A stretch of DNA of 42,006 nt, from assembly GCA_028279585.1 (NCBI GenBank), contig JANQNL010000075.1, positions 1-42,006 of the forward strand, given 5' to 3'. Below the pieces are notes generated by a model. The model was not told the origin of the DNA and searched no databases. It was given only the letters and a program-made list of their open reading frames with translations. Origin of the DNA: Thermoplasmatota archaeon. Its GTDB lineage: Archaea > Thermoplasmatota > Penumbrarchaeia > JANQNL01. Shown piece after piece: positions 7,563-16,167 of this stretch. The position numbers and the translations under genes were made by a program. Each line of letters begins with the position of its first letter. Positions within the stretch are counted from its first letter, which is position 1.

Positions 7563-10500
7563 ATGGGTTGTGGCCGTTCCTCATTATGCCTCAAAGGCAG
7601 CGTTTGGCTCGTGGCGATATTGTTCGTCGGTGTTCTGACCATACTATCAGCAGGAGCAGAGGAACCGTCCACACGGGCCGAGTACTTCACGGCCATCGGC
7701 TTTGCAGATATGGACCTGGATGGGGACCTTGACTTCGTCACTGGCTCCACCTCTTTCGGTCTACTTCGATTCTTCGAGAACCACATCTCCAACGGAACTC
7801 TGGACGGCCATCCAATGACCGACAAACTGAACTCGGCCATGGTGGACATCGTGGTAGACGACCTGGACATGGACGGCGACCCAGATGTTGCGGTCACCGG
7901 TTCCACCAAGGTCTCTGTTTACCAGAACAACAGGACCACTGAGATGAAGCTTGTGAGCCTGGACACCCTGACATCCGACGCCAAGGCCATGGACGGAGCG
8001 GATATGGATGGGGATGGCGACACAGACCTTGTGGTCGCTGATACTAATGGAAATATCCGTGTCATCGAGAACACCAGAGATCTCGGAACGTTCAGCGGCA
8101 CCGACACTGCATCCCTCACAAGCCAGACACCAAGAGCTGTAGCTTGCGGAGACCTCGACATAGACGGTAACCCAGATGTCGCCATAGGCGCAGCGTCCGG
8201 CAAGATATTCATCTCAACAGGTAACGGCGACCTATCGCTGGCCTCACCGTCAGAGAAGGCAGTTTCCCCCTCACTTTCCCCCATCGTGGACATCGAGGCA
8301 GTCGATGTCGACAACGACGGCGACCTTGACCTCCTTGTGGGAGACGGAGGCGGTAACGTCTTCTGGGTCAGGAACGGAAGGGGTACCTGGACAGCCTTGA
8401 GCGGTGTAACAGTAGGCGCTGGCATCGTAGCAATGGCAGCATCAGACGTCGACCTGGACGGCGACGTCGACGTAGTAGCCAGTGATGACGACAACGCACT
8501 TTACCTCATTCTCAATGGCGGCTCCGGCTCGTTCATCAAGTCCGACTACGGTTCAGACTCTGAAAAGATCGCAGTTGTCGGTGCAGGAGACCTGGACTCC
8601 GACGGCGACCCGGACATTGTCCTTGGCATGACCAGCACCAAGCTTCAGGTCGTATACAGGAACGTCCCACATCCACAGGTCGGAAGCCTGGTCCCGTTCG
8701 GATGGGGCACTGGACCGACACCCGTTGGACTCCAAGTCTGCGACATCAACCAGGACGGCGGACCAGACTCCCTCATAGGAGGAACTGGGGGAACCGAGAA
8801 CCTGGTCCTTCTGCGGAAGAACTCCACCGGAGAAGGCTTCTCACTTACAAGCACTGGAGCAGGCTCTGCGGACATCCGAGCGTTCGCAGCTGGCGACATC
8901 GACGGCGATGGATTCGACGATGTCATCGCCGCCCAGTCAGATAACACAGTCTCATTCCACGTCAACGACGGCTCTGGGATCCTCACACAGCAGGCAGCGC
9001 CCATAGCGGATTCCACTGTCAACGACATAGTCCTTGCAGACCTGTTCGCGGATGGGACCATGGACGCAGTTATCGCCTATGACGGCGGACTCGACGTTTA
9101 CTCTTACAACGGCACGGGCTTCGACAAGCACGACATCATCACAGGCCTCCTCAATGTCGTGGCCATAGACATAGCAGACCTGGACCGAGATGGGGACCTG
9201 GACATTGTAGGCCGCGACGACATGGGCGACCTCTTCCGGTGGGAGAACATCACAGGCACCTACACCCAGACCATCATCGATTCTGCAGGCTCCGGAACTG
9301 GCCCGATAGTTCTTCTGGACGCGGACCTCAACGGTGAGATGGACATCGCATCCGCCGGTGGTTCAGCGAACATCTATCTTGTCTACCAGAGCGCTGGCTC
9401 CTTCGGAAGCTCCACTTCCAAGGGGACAGCCAACAACACGATCACGACCTTCACAGCTTTGGACTTCGACCTTGACGGCGACAAGGACATTGTCACTGGC
9501 GACTCGGACGGAGCAGTGAACGTCTTCTACAATCCACGGGCTGGCGCCACCTGGAGCAAGCAGTTCATGGAAGCACTTCCAGCAGCTGTAGCCGATATGG
9601 ACCACACGGACATCACTCACGACGGTTACCCGGACATCATGGCCGTGGACGTGAACGGAGGAATTTTCGGTATGGGCGGATACTCTGGCCCAAGACCGAA
9701 CATCGAGTTCGTCAGGCTCGTCAACGGCGAAGTGGACGGCCACACCTGCTATGCCCAGAGACCCTTACCATACGTCTTCTCTGTCAATGTCACAGAGTCC
9801 ACTGGTATCGACTCTCTTACCAATCTCACCCTTGTCCTTGACCCACTGGGACTGAACCTGCGATACGTTTGGGACAGAGCAGCAGACTCCTTCACGGTCC
9901 AGCGCGACCCTAACGGTTACACCACCCTGGTATCAGACGGTGCAGACAGCTCCAATGATGCCACGGACACCTGGACCATCAACTTTGAGATCATCTTCGA
10001 TTGGAGCTTCCCGTCGAACACCACCATGAGCTTCGAGGCCTTTGCTGTGAACTCGGTAGGTCTAACTGGTTACCTCCACAACTTCAGCTTCGCAATGGTG
10101 GTCTCGGACCTAGTGACCTACGGCACAATGGAGCTCAAGGATGGTGCAGACCTTATTCTGGACGACGCATGGGTCAAGTCATCAACGACCCTGAACTGGT
10201 CTGGAATGAAGGTCGGGTACCTGGGAAACCAGTACCTTTCCCCCAACGGGCAGTTCTCTGTGACCATCACAGACGATGACAGCGGTTCCTGGTCCAAACA
10301 GATCGACTACGGCCAACCGGTCTACCTCGAATGTGTGACGGATGGTGCCACCGACCTGAACGAGACCCTCACGCTCACATTCACGAACCTTGCTTCAGGT
10401 CTTGTCATCCCAGCACAGGCCGTGGACATCCATGTTGATGGCGATGAACCGGACATGATCCTGAACCTGACCATCCATGCGGACTCGTTCACAGACACTC

Positions 10501-12284
10501 AGACCGGGATGGACAACGACAAGGAGATCTTCGTCACCTGGGACCCGGCCTCTGACATTGGCAATGGTACCACTGGCTACTACTACTCGTTCGTTGACAA
10601 CAGCGGCACGACCAACGCTTCGTTCACAAGCGACACCCAGCTGAAACTGGACCTTACAGAATCAGGCGAGATAACCTTCTACATCTGGGCAACAGACGGA
10701 GTTGGAAATCTCGGGCCAGCATCCAACGAGTCCTTCATAATCGACACGGTCCCAGTGGTCTTCAACCCAGTTATACCCACAGAGGCCTTCTCAACGGCAG
10801 CTGCACAGTGCGAGGCCACCATCACAGACCTCAACGGCACAGGCGTTGTGGGCAGCTCTGTGGAATACACCTATTCCACCACGGGATTCTCTGGCCTTGG
10901 GAACACCTGGACCTCTGCTGGCCTCACTGACAACAGCACATCCCTGAACGCCCAGGTCACAGTGACCTTCGCTCCAGGCACCAATAACTACATCAAATGG
11001 CGTGCTAGGGACAGGGCTGGAAACCTCGGCGAGTCGGACCCTGTGAACTACATGATCAATCTCACAGACCCACCAGACCCATTGGTGGCCGTGAACCTTT
11101 CTGTCACAGCCATCGGAAAGGACTCTGTGGAGCTGACCTGGACCCAGAACTCCCACCAGCTGTTCACCGTCTACGAGGTGCACAGCTCCAATGAGTCAGC
11201 GTTCACCCCTGACATGAGCACTTTGCTCATAACCATCTCACAGGCCAATACCACGACCCACACGGTCAAGGGCCTGACCACGGACACGAAGTATTTCTTC
11301 ACGGTCATCACCCAGATCTCCACAGGTGAGAAGAAGGCATCCAACAGGGTCAACGCTACCCCCACAGATGGTGGAGGACCGGTCACAGACGTCGACACCG
11401 ACGGCGATGGCATGTCCGACGAGTGGGAAGAAGGCTACGGTCTGGACCCACACAACGGTAATGACTCCGACCAGGATCCCGATGGTGATGGTCTCACAAA
11501 CCTGGAAGAATACATCGCAGACACCCATCCAGGTAAGATGGACACCGACGGCGATGGTCTGGGAGACAAGACCGAGTTGGATGGTACTACAGACCCATTG
11601 GACCCAGATAGCGACGACGACGGCGTCATAGACGGCGACGATCCAGCACCGATGGACCCTGACATTCCTGACGCATCCACCGATGGCGATGGTGACGGCG
11701 ATGGAGGCATGGGGGCTTACGCACCATGCTTACTATTCCTCGGCCTCGGCCTCATCCTTGTGGTCCTGGTAGCGGTTCTGATATTCGTCTTCACCAGGAA
11801 GAAATCCGAGCCAGAACCAGAACCACAGAGGCCCACGACCACCGTCACCCATGCAAAAACCAAGCACGGAGAGGTAGCTGGACCTGTAGCCCACAGCGAG
11901 GTCGAGCACGTCGGTACTGACCACGAGCATCGAACCACGGAATATCGCCAGCACATCCATCACAAGCACGCTCACAGCCATCATCACAAGCAGCACCACG
12001 ACCATTACGTCCAGGAGGACGAGGTACCCGAGGATATGGACGAGGTGGGAGGCATGTGCTACGAGGAAGAGGTCGAGGAGTGCGAGATCTACGAGCAGGA
12101 GTCCATGCTCGAGGAAGAGGATATCGATCAGCTCGACGATCCTGGTGTGTACGCATTGGGTGAGGGGGAAGAGGATATCGAGGAACCAGAGATCGATGAT
12201 GACGAAGACTGGGACCTCGACGAACCGGTGGAGGAGGATGAGGACGAGGATGATGATTGGGACCTGATGGATATGGACGATTGA
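7563..12284 (+). CDS. Giant membrane-anchored FG-GAP/VCBS surface protein with His-rich acidic cytoplasmic tail
   Basis: This 1573-residue protein starts with a signal peptide (about 1-33). Residues 40-720 hold about 14 FG-GAP/VCBS repeats, each with a calcium-loop motif of the type DxDxDGDxD followed by a short hydrophobic strand. Fourteen is what two seven-bladed beta-propellers would need. Then come Ig-like regions (about 725-1160), a fibronectin type III domain (about 1167-1270) and four thrombospondin type 3-like calcium repeats (about 1276-1370). A single membrane helix (about 1388-1412) is followed by KKSEPEPEPQ, a His-rich stretch (11 His in 18 residues, 1464-1481) and a very acidic tail rich in Asp and Glu to the end. 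The likely role is ligand binding or adhesion outside with an inner-face tail. The next gene starts 80 bases later. Confidence 0.88.
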   Translation: MGCGRSSLCLKGSVWLVAILFVGVLTILSAGAEEPSTRAEYFTAIGFADMDLDGDLDFVTGSTSFGLLRFFENHISNGTLDGHPMTDKLNSAMVDIVVDDLDMDGDPDVAVTGSTKVSVYQNNRTTEMKLVSLDTLTSDAKAMDGADMDGDGDTDLVVADTNGNIRVIENTRDLGTFSGTDTASLTSQTPRAVACGDLDIDGNPDVAIGAASGKIFISTGNGDLSLASPSEKAVSPSLSPIVDIEAVDVDNDGDLDLLVGDGGGNVFWVRNGRGTWTALSGVTVGAGIVAMAASDVDLDGDVDVVASDDDNALYLILNGGSGSFIKSDYGSDSEKIAVVGAGDLDSDGDPDIVLGMTSTKLQVVYRNVPHPQVGSLVPFGWGTGPTPVGLQVCDINQDGGPDSLIGGTGGTENLVLLRKNSTGEGFSLTSTGAGSADIRAFAAGDIDGDGFDDVIAAQSDNTVSFHVNDGSGILTQQAAPIADSTVNDIVLADLFADGTMDAVIAYDGGLDVYSYNGTGFDKHDIITGLLNVVAIDIADLDRDGDLDIVGRDDMGDLFRWENITGTYTQTIIDSAGSGTGPIVLLDADLNGEMDIASAGGSANIYLVYQSAGSFGSSTSKGTANNTITTFTALDFDLDGDKDIVTGDSDGAVNVFYNPRAGATWSKQFMEALPAAVADMDHTDITHDGYPDIMAVDVNGGIFGMGGYSGPRPNIEFVRLVNGEVDGHTCYAQRPLPYVFSVNVTESTGIDSLTNLTLVLDPLGLNLRYVWDRAADSFTVQRDPNGYTTLVSDGADSSNDATDTWTINFEIIFDWSFPSNTTMSFEAFAVNSVGLTGYLHNFSFAMVVSDLVTYGTMELKDGADLILDDAWVKSSTTLNWSGMKVGYLGNQYLSPNGQFSVTITDDDSGSWSKQIDYGQPVYLECVTDGATDLNETLTLTFTNLASGLVIPAQAVDIHVDGDEPDMILNLTIHADSFTDTQTGMDNDKEIFVTWDPASDIGNGTTGYYYSFVDNSGTTNASFTSDTQLKLDLTESGEITFYIWATDGVGNLGPASNESFIIDTVPVVFNPVIPTEAFSTAAAQCEATITDLNGTGVVGSSVEYTYSTTGFSGLGNTWTSAGLTDNSTSLNAQVTVTFAPGTNNYIKWRARDRAGNLGESDPVNYMINLTDPPDPLVAVNLSVTAIGKDSVELTWTQNSHQLFTVYEVHSSNESAFTPDMSTLLITISQANTTTHTVKGLTTDTKYFFTVITQISTGEKKASNRVNATPTDGGGPVTDVDTDGDGMSDEWEEGYGLDPHNGNDSDQDPDGDGLTNLEEYIADTHPGKMDTDGDGLGDKTELDGTTDPLDPDSDDDGVIDGDDPAPMDPDIPDASTDGDGDGDGGMGAYAPCLLFLGLGLILVVLVAVLIFVFTRKKSEPEPEPQRPTTTVTHAKTKHGEVAGPVAHSEVEHVGTDHEHRTTEYRQHIHHKHAHSHHHKQHHDHYVQEDEVPEDMDEVGGMCYEEEVEECEIYEQESMLEEEDIDQLDDPGVYALGEGEEDIEEPEIDDDEDWDLDEPVEEDEDEDDDWDLMDMDD

Positions 12285-12350
12285 GTATCACCCCAATCTT
12301 GATATAGAGGTACACACTAGTCGCCAACACTGGGACCACCCACAGGTCCT

Positions 12351-12357
12351 GAGGAGG
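12351..12357 (+). promoter_or_regulatory. Ribosome binding site that decides a TTG start
   Basis: GAGGAGG lies 7 bases before TTG at 12365. An in-frame TGA at 12350-12352 rules out a start further upstream, and the next in-frame ATG (12407) would cut the signal peptide in half. Confidence 0.6.
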
Positions 12358-12364
12358 AGCGCTG

Positions 12365-13303
12365 TTGTCCAGGCTATATTGGTCAGTGACGTTTTCAGCG
12401 GTCCTCATGTTGATACTACTTACAGCGAGCGTCCACGCCGCACCCAGTGATGCCTTCAACGACCCAGTGGCCGCGACCTCGACAGACGGCCAGTTCGTGA
12501 TAACCGCAGACCCAGAGAGCTCCGAGGTAGAGCAGGGTTCGTCCGTAGTGATACTCCTGCAGATCGACAACTCCGGAGCCAACGACTCCTTCAGGGTGAC
12601 CATCGGTGGGAACCTGGACACCCAGACCTTCATCAATCACGCCAGGACCTCCATAGCGATAGATGACGAGTCCTTACTTGTCATCACGATCTACGGTGAT
12701 GAGACAGACCCAGGGGAGTACAATGTGGTCATCACGGTCCACTCCGACCGAGGGAACTCTGATGCCACTATCAGACTGAACGTAGAAGTTAAGCAAGCCT
12801 CCGACGACTCGGACGCAGACCTAACCTATGCCGTCATGGTCGGTTTCCTCATTGGCCTGCCCCTCCTGGCGGTCATCCTCGTGATAGTCATCCTTGCCTG
12901 GTTCATCAGGGACCTGACCCGCAAGCACTACGAGATCCACGAGATGCTCGTCATCAGGCGTGACGGACGTCTGATGCTGTCTTCGGACTCTACAGACGAC
13001 CTGGAGAAGATCCAGCTCTCTGCATTGTTTACAGCGATCCAACATTTCGCTGACGACGCCTTCGGTCGTCGCGGGGACACTGGCCGCTTCCCAGACGACG
13101 ATCTCGGCTTCAAAGAGCTGCGTTATGGTTCCATGACCATACTCATAGAGAACAGGGGAAAGTTCTATGTCGCAGTTATTGGTTCAGGTGAACCAGACGG
13201 TATAGTCCGGCTCGAGGTCTCGGAGTTTGCAGACGACTTTGAAAAGCGCTTCGGGAAAAAGATCAGAACCTGGGACGGCAACACTAAAGCTTTCAAACTA
13301 TAG
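12365..13303 (+). CDS. Single-pass membrane protein with extracellular Ig-like domain and cytoplasmic longin/roadblock-like domain
   Basis: This 312-residue protein has a signal peptide (1-26, ending VHAA), an outer beta-rich domain of CARDB/NPCBM-associated type (about 40-145) with a typical archaeal surface sequence, a membrane helix (155-181), and a cytoplasmic domain of about 120 residues (190-312). The inner domain begins YEIHEMLVIRRDGRLMLS and continues with a helix (LFTAIQHFADDAF), a beta meander (YGSMTILIENRGKFYVAVI) and a closing helix, the order seen in roadblock/longin folds. By analogy it may be a receptor that passes surface information to small GTPases or other partners; this is inference. 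The start is TTG with a strong ribosome site. It lies between the FG-GAP protein and the signal peptidase. Confidence 0.78.
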   Translation: MSRLYWSVTFSAVLMLILLTASVHAAPSDAFNDPVAATSTDGQFVITADPESSEVEQGSSVVILLQIDNSGANDSFRVTIGGNLDTQTFINHARTSIAIDDESLLVITIYGDETDPGEYNVVITVHSDRGNSDATIRLNVEVKQASDDSDADLTYAVMVGFLIGLPLLAVILVIVILAWFIRDLTRKHYEIHEMLVIRRDGRLMLSSDSTDDLEKIQLSALFTAIQHFADDAFGRRGDTGRFPDDDLGFKELRYGSMTILIENRGKFYVAVIGSGEPDGIVRLEVSEFADDFEKRFGKKIRTWDGNTKAFKL

Positions 13304-13345
13304 CCAGACAATACCATGTTGCTTAAATAATCATGAATCCTCAAC

Positions 13346-13355
13346 GTATAAATAT
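13346..13355 (+). promoter_or_regulatory. TATA box for the signal peptidase gene
   Basis: GTATAAATAT lies 34-43 bases before the ATG at 13389. GGAGGT at 13378-13383 is the ribosome site, five bases before the ATG. These two sites argue against any longer N terminus. Confidence 0.6.
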
Positions 13356-13388
13356 CACATAACCATCATTGAATGTCGGAGGTATGAG

Positions 13389-14597
13389 ATGGGACAGAAG
13401 TATCAGGATCGACGGAAGTCCAAGGGCCTCGAAGAGTCCAAGTCCACAAAGGAGCGAGAGAAAGAGGAGGAGAACGGGGAGGAAAAGGAAGAGAAGGACA
13501 AGGGTTCAGCGCTCCTCGGCTTTGGTCGTGACCTCCTCATCGATATGATAGTTGCAGCCTCCATCATGGCTATCATTCTACTCGTTCTCTGGCTAGTTAC
13601 CGGCCACTGGCCACCCCTGGTCGTCATCGAGTCCAAGTCCATGCACCACCAGTCCGATTCCGAACTTGGTGTCATTGACATGGGCGACCTTGTTCTAGTC
13701 AAAGATATCGAGCGACGTACCCAGGTCAAAAGCTGGGTCGAGGGCAAGGAAGAAGGCTACAAAACGTACAACGACTACGGTAACGTCATCATCTACTACA
13801 AGAACGGGCACAAGGATGAAACTCCCGTTATACACCGGGCTATCGTCTGGGTGGACTTCAATGACACAGGTCGAAATGTTGACGCCTACAGACGTTCAGG
13901 AGATGCATCGCATCTTGGTAGTTGGGACATACCGACCATGGGTCTATACGGTCAAAAAGGGACCATATGGATACCTGATTTCAAGTTCTACATTCAAGGC
14001 TCTGGTAGTTCTCTACCCATAGACCTGAACGAGATCCTCAAAGGGTTCGATGAGCGAGATGAAGAACCCCATGGCGGCTTCCTCACAAAGGGTGACGCTA
14101 ACGGAGGTATCGACCAAGAGAGCCTTCGCGATGGACGTGGGCAGCTTGTAGCTCCCATCAAGGTCAATTGGATAGTCGGTCGCGCCATGGGGGAGATCCC
14201 TTGGTATGGTATCATCAAGCTCACCTACAGCGACTTCGACTCCTTCGACGAGAGCCCCCAGTCATCCAAGGTCGGGCTGTTCATCTCCATCGTTGTGATC
14301 CTTGTGATCCTTATCCTTCTGGAGACCATGATGCCAAAGGTGGTCAAGGTCGTCAAGAAGAAGATCAAGGAGGTTCGTAGTGGTCCTGAAGAGGAGGAAC
14401 AGGAGGAGGAAGAGAAGCCTGCAAGGAGAGGTAGGCGTGGAAAGGAGAAGGAGGACCCTCCACCCGAGAAGAAGGGATTCCGAGGTCGAAAGGCCAAGGA
14501 GGAACCTGTCGAGGACAAGAAGCCTGCTCGAGGTCGCAAGAGGTCAGAGCCGTCCACACGGTCAGGTCGAAGAACATCCAAGATGGGCAAGGTCTGA
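13389..14597 (+). CDS. Signal peptidase I, archaeal/Sec11 type, with long basic C-terminal extension
   Basis: This 402-residue membrane protease should cleave Sec signal peptides. After a charged cytoplasmic N terminus (1-45) and a membrane helix (about 48-71) come the family boxes: catalytic Ser84 in ESKSM, catalytic His149 in VIHRAI, Asp236 and Asp242 in KGDANGGID, and the closing VGRAMGEIPWYG box near 262-273. A His rather than Lys general base marks the Sec11/archaeal branch. The Pro that normally follows SM-x is His here (SMHH). An insert of about 60 residues lies between the His and Asp boxes. A second membrane helix (about 298-318) and a tail of about 80 residues rich in Lys, Arg and Glu (RRGRRGKEK, RGRK) follow, unusual for a signal peptidase. 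The trmY gene begins four bases later. Confidence 0.85.
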   Translation: MGQKYQDRRKSKGLEESKSTKEREKEEENGEEKEEKDKGSALLGFGRDLLIDMIVAASIMAIILLVLWLVTGHWPPLVVIESKSMHHQSDSELGVIDMGDLVLVKDIERRTQVKSWVEGKEEGYKTYNDYGNVIIYYKNGHKDETPVIHRAIVWVDFNDTGRNVDAYRRSGDASHLGSWDIPTMGLYGQKGTIWIPDFKFYIQGSGSSLPIDLNEILKGFDERDEEPHGGFLTKGDANGGIDQESLRDGRGQLVAPIKVNWIVGRAMGEIPWYGIIKLTYSDFDSFDESPQSSKVGLFISIVVILVILILLETMMPKVVKVVKKKIKEVRSGPEEEEQEEEEKPARRGRRGKEKEDPPPEKKGFRGRKAKEEPVEDKKPARGRKRSEPSTRSGRRTSKMGKV

Positions 14598-14601
14598 TCA
14601 C

Positions 14602-15195
14602 ATGCAGATTAAGCGTCGCTTCATAGTTGTGGGTCATAGGGCACACACTGTGGGCGACTTCAATTCCAAAGACCTCTGTGGAGGTGCTGGGCGTTGGGAT
14701 GTTCTAGTTAGGTGTGTTAACTCCAGCTTTTTCTTGTCCCATGCTTTGCGGAAGGACACGGAGTTGATGGTTGTAGCACTTGGTCCGACGGATGCTCCAA
14801 AGACGGTTCGGTTCTGTGGACCTGAGCTGAAGCATTTGAACCCCGATGAATGGACCACTGGAGCCCTGGTGAAGAAAGCACTGGATGTTCCAGTTGGTGA
14901 AAGGGAGAGGCCCTCTACTGAAGGGATCTTCGTGTCGAAGCGCGGTCTTTCGGAAGTGCTTGGATCACTCGAAGGCCCGGTCGTTTATCTCCACGAGCAC
15001 GGTGACGAAGTGGACACGGCCCTGGGTGAACTGGAGGCTCCGATCAACTTCGTGCTTGGGGACGATAAGGGACTGGAGGAGGAGGAAGAGGCGCTGTTGA
15101 AGGATGCTGTGAAGGTTTCGTTAGGGCCGGAAGTGTTGCACTCGGACCACTGTATCGTGCTTGTGCATAATGTTTTGGACAGGTTGGGTTTCTGA
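14602..15195 (+). CDS. trmY: tRNA pseudouridine(54) N1-methyltransferase TrmY
   Basis: This 197-residue SPOUT-class methyltransferase makes 1-methylpseudouridine at position 54 of the tRNA T loop, in place of bacterial ribothymidine. The family sequence is clear: FIVVGHRAHTVGDFNS near residues 7-22, GRWDVLVRCVNSSFFLSHALR near 29-50, GP and PKTVRFCGPELKHLNPDEW at about 63-82, and the SAM-binding knot region with FVLGDDKGLEEEE near 148-160 and HCIVLVHNVLDR at the end. Length is typical. The ATG at 14602 starts only four bases after the signal peptidase stop, so translation may be coupled. It needs a separate pseudouridine synthase (Pus10), which is not in this window. Confidence 0.92.
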   Translation: MQIKRRFIVVGHRAHTVGDFNSKDLCGGAGRWDVLVRCVNSSFFLSHALRKDTELMVVALGPTDAPKTVRFCGPELKHLNPDEWTTGALVKKALDVPVGERERPSTEGIFVSKRGLSEVLGSLEGPVVYLHEHGDEVDTALGELEAPINFVLGDDKGLEEEEEALLKDAVKVSLGPEVLHSDHCIVLVHNVLDRLGF

Positions 15196-15210
15196 AAAGT
15201 CCCCTTCCCT

Positions 15211-15301
15211 CCCACCTCCGACCCCCCAGATGCTCGCTACGCCGTGCCCGCGCCACTCCCCCGCGGGCCTGCTCGCTCGCAGTCTGTTGAGAGACGTTTT
15301 T
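15211..15301 (+). other. GC-rich intergenic island and T-run, possible terminator region of trmY
   Basis: The gap 15196-15338 holds a strongly GC-rich stretch from about 15211 to 15282 that includes CCCACCTCCGACCCCCC and CCTGCTCGC. It ends in a short T run (15297-15301), a plausible archaeal terminator. A similar stretch follows the M20 peptidase gene at 27317-27384. Confidence 0.4.
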
Positions 15302-15338
15302 GTGAGAGCTTACGCTAACTTATGAAAATCATTCGACC

Positions 15339-16034
15339 TTACTCGAACACAGGACCAAGGATCGAAAGACCCTCTGGCGTGATCTCCACCAGATGCTTCT
15401 TCCTGGAGTGAGAGCAAGCCCTCATCTTCTGGACCTGGGTGTAGAGCATGATATCATGCTGTGTCTCGATGTTGCCCATCTCGATGATACCGTCCACAAG
15501 GAAACCCTCGGAGCCAGTGGTGTTCGTGATGTTGGAGAGCTTTGGTGTCTCCATGATTATGAGGGATGTGAGCTTCTGCTCACGAAGGACCTTGAAGAAG
15601 TGGAACATCTTCGCCCTCAAGTTCTCAACATCGGTCAGTGAGTAAAGCGCTCCCAAGGAGTCAAGGCCAAAGATGGTGAAGTTGTCACCCTCCTTGTTCT
15701 TGAAGAACTTGATGACTCCATTGATCATCTCAAGGAAGTCAGGGTGCTCCTCGGAGTCCTCGAACCTCTTCCTGATGTCGGAATAGTCCGAGATAAGGAG
15801 GTTGTCCGGGATATCTATTCCCAGGGACTGCATGTTCCGAAGGTGGGACTCTGTGGTCTCCTCCAGTGTCATATACATACCGAACTCGGAGGTGTTGAGC
15901 AGATGCTTGGAAAGGATGCTGTAGGTAAAACCGGACTTCAGACTGCCTGGCGGTCCTACGACAAGGATCACTGCGCCTGGAAAGACGTCGGTTTCGAACA
16001 CATTGTTAATGCCGTCTATTGTATCTCTGAACAT
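15339..16034 (-). CDS. KaiC/RadA-like RecA-superfamily ATPase
   Basis: This 231-residue single-domain ATPase belongs to the archaeal KaiC-like (RAD55) group. It opens with a short helix, then VVGPPGSLKSGFTYS at about 25-39 as the Walker A region, EE near 56-57 in MTLEETTES as the likely catalytic acids, and a Walker B strand TIFGLDSLGALYS near 119-131. The consensus Walker A has Gly before the Lys (GxxxxGK); here Leu is found (GSLKS). Size is that of one KaiC domain. Its role is unknown; relatives act in DNA repair, signalling and motility. A GAGGTG ribosome site lies before the ATG, and a TATA box is at 16103-16111. Confidence 0.82.
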   Translation of the reverse strand: MFRDTIDGINNVFETDVFPGAVILVVGPPGSLKSGFTYSILSKHLLNTSEFGMYMTLEETTESHLRNMQSLGIDIPDNLLISDYSDIRKRFEDSEEHPDFLEMINGVIKFFKNKEGDNFTIFGLDSLGALYSLTDVENLRAKMFHFFKVLREQKLTSLIIMETPKLSNITNTTGSEGFLVDGIIEMGNIETQHDIMLYTQVQKMRACSHSRKKHLVEITPEGLSILGPVFE

Positions 16035-16102
16035 ACAGCTGCACCTCGGAAATCAAATTCGATATCCCCAGGGATGGGAGGAGAGAGAGAAATGTATCTA
16101 CC

Positions 16103-16111
16103 ATATTTAAC
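16103..16111 (-). promoter_or_regulatory. TATA box for the KaiC-like gene
   Basis: The minus strand reads GTTAAATAT, 69-77 bases before the ATG at 16034. The same nine bases recur in the OsmC promoter at 16680-16689. Confidence 0.45.
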
Positions 16112-16167
16112 GTTTCGGTATTTTACAGCACACAGGCCAGACACGTAATCGTGCAACAATTGGACAA

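Noticed and set aside
11845..12636. A 263-codon open frame on the minus strand
   Set aside because: It is antisense to the acidic tail of the FG-GAP protein and to the start of the next gene. Its Pro/Arg-rich text is what the complement of Asp/Glu/His codons gives.
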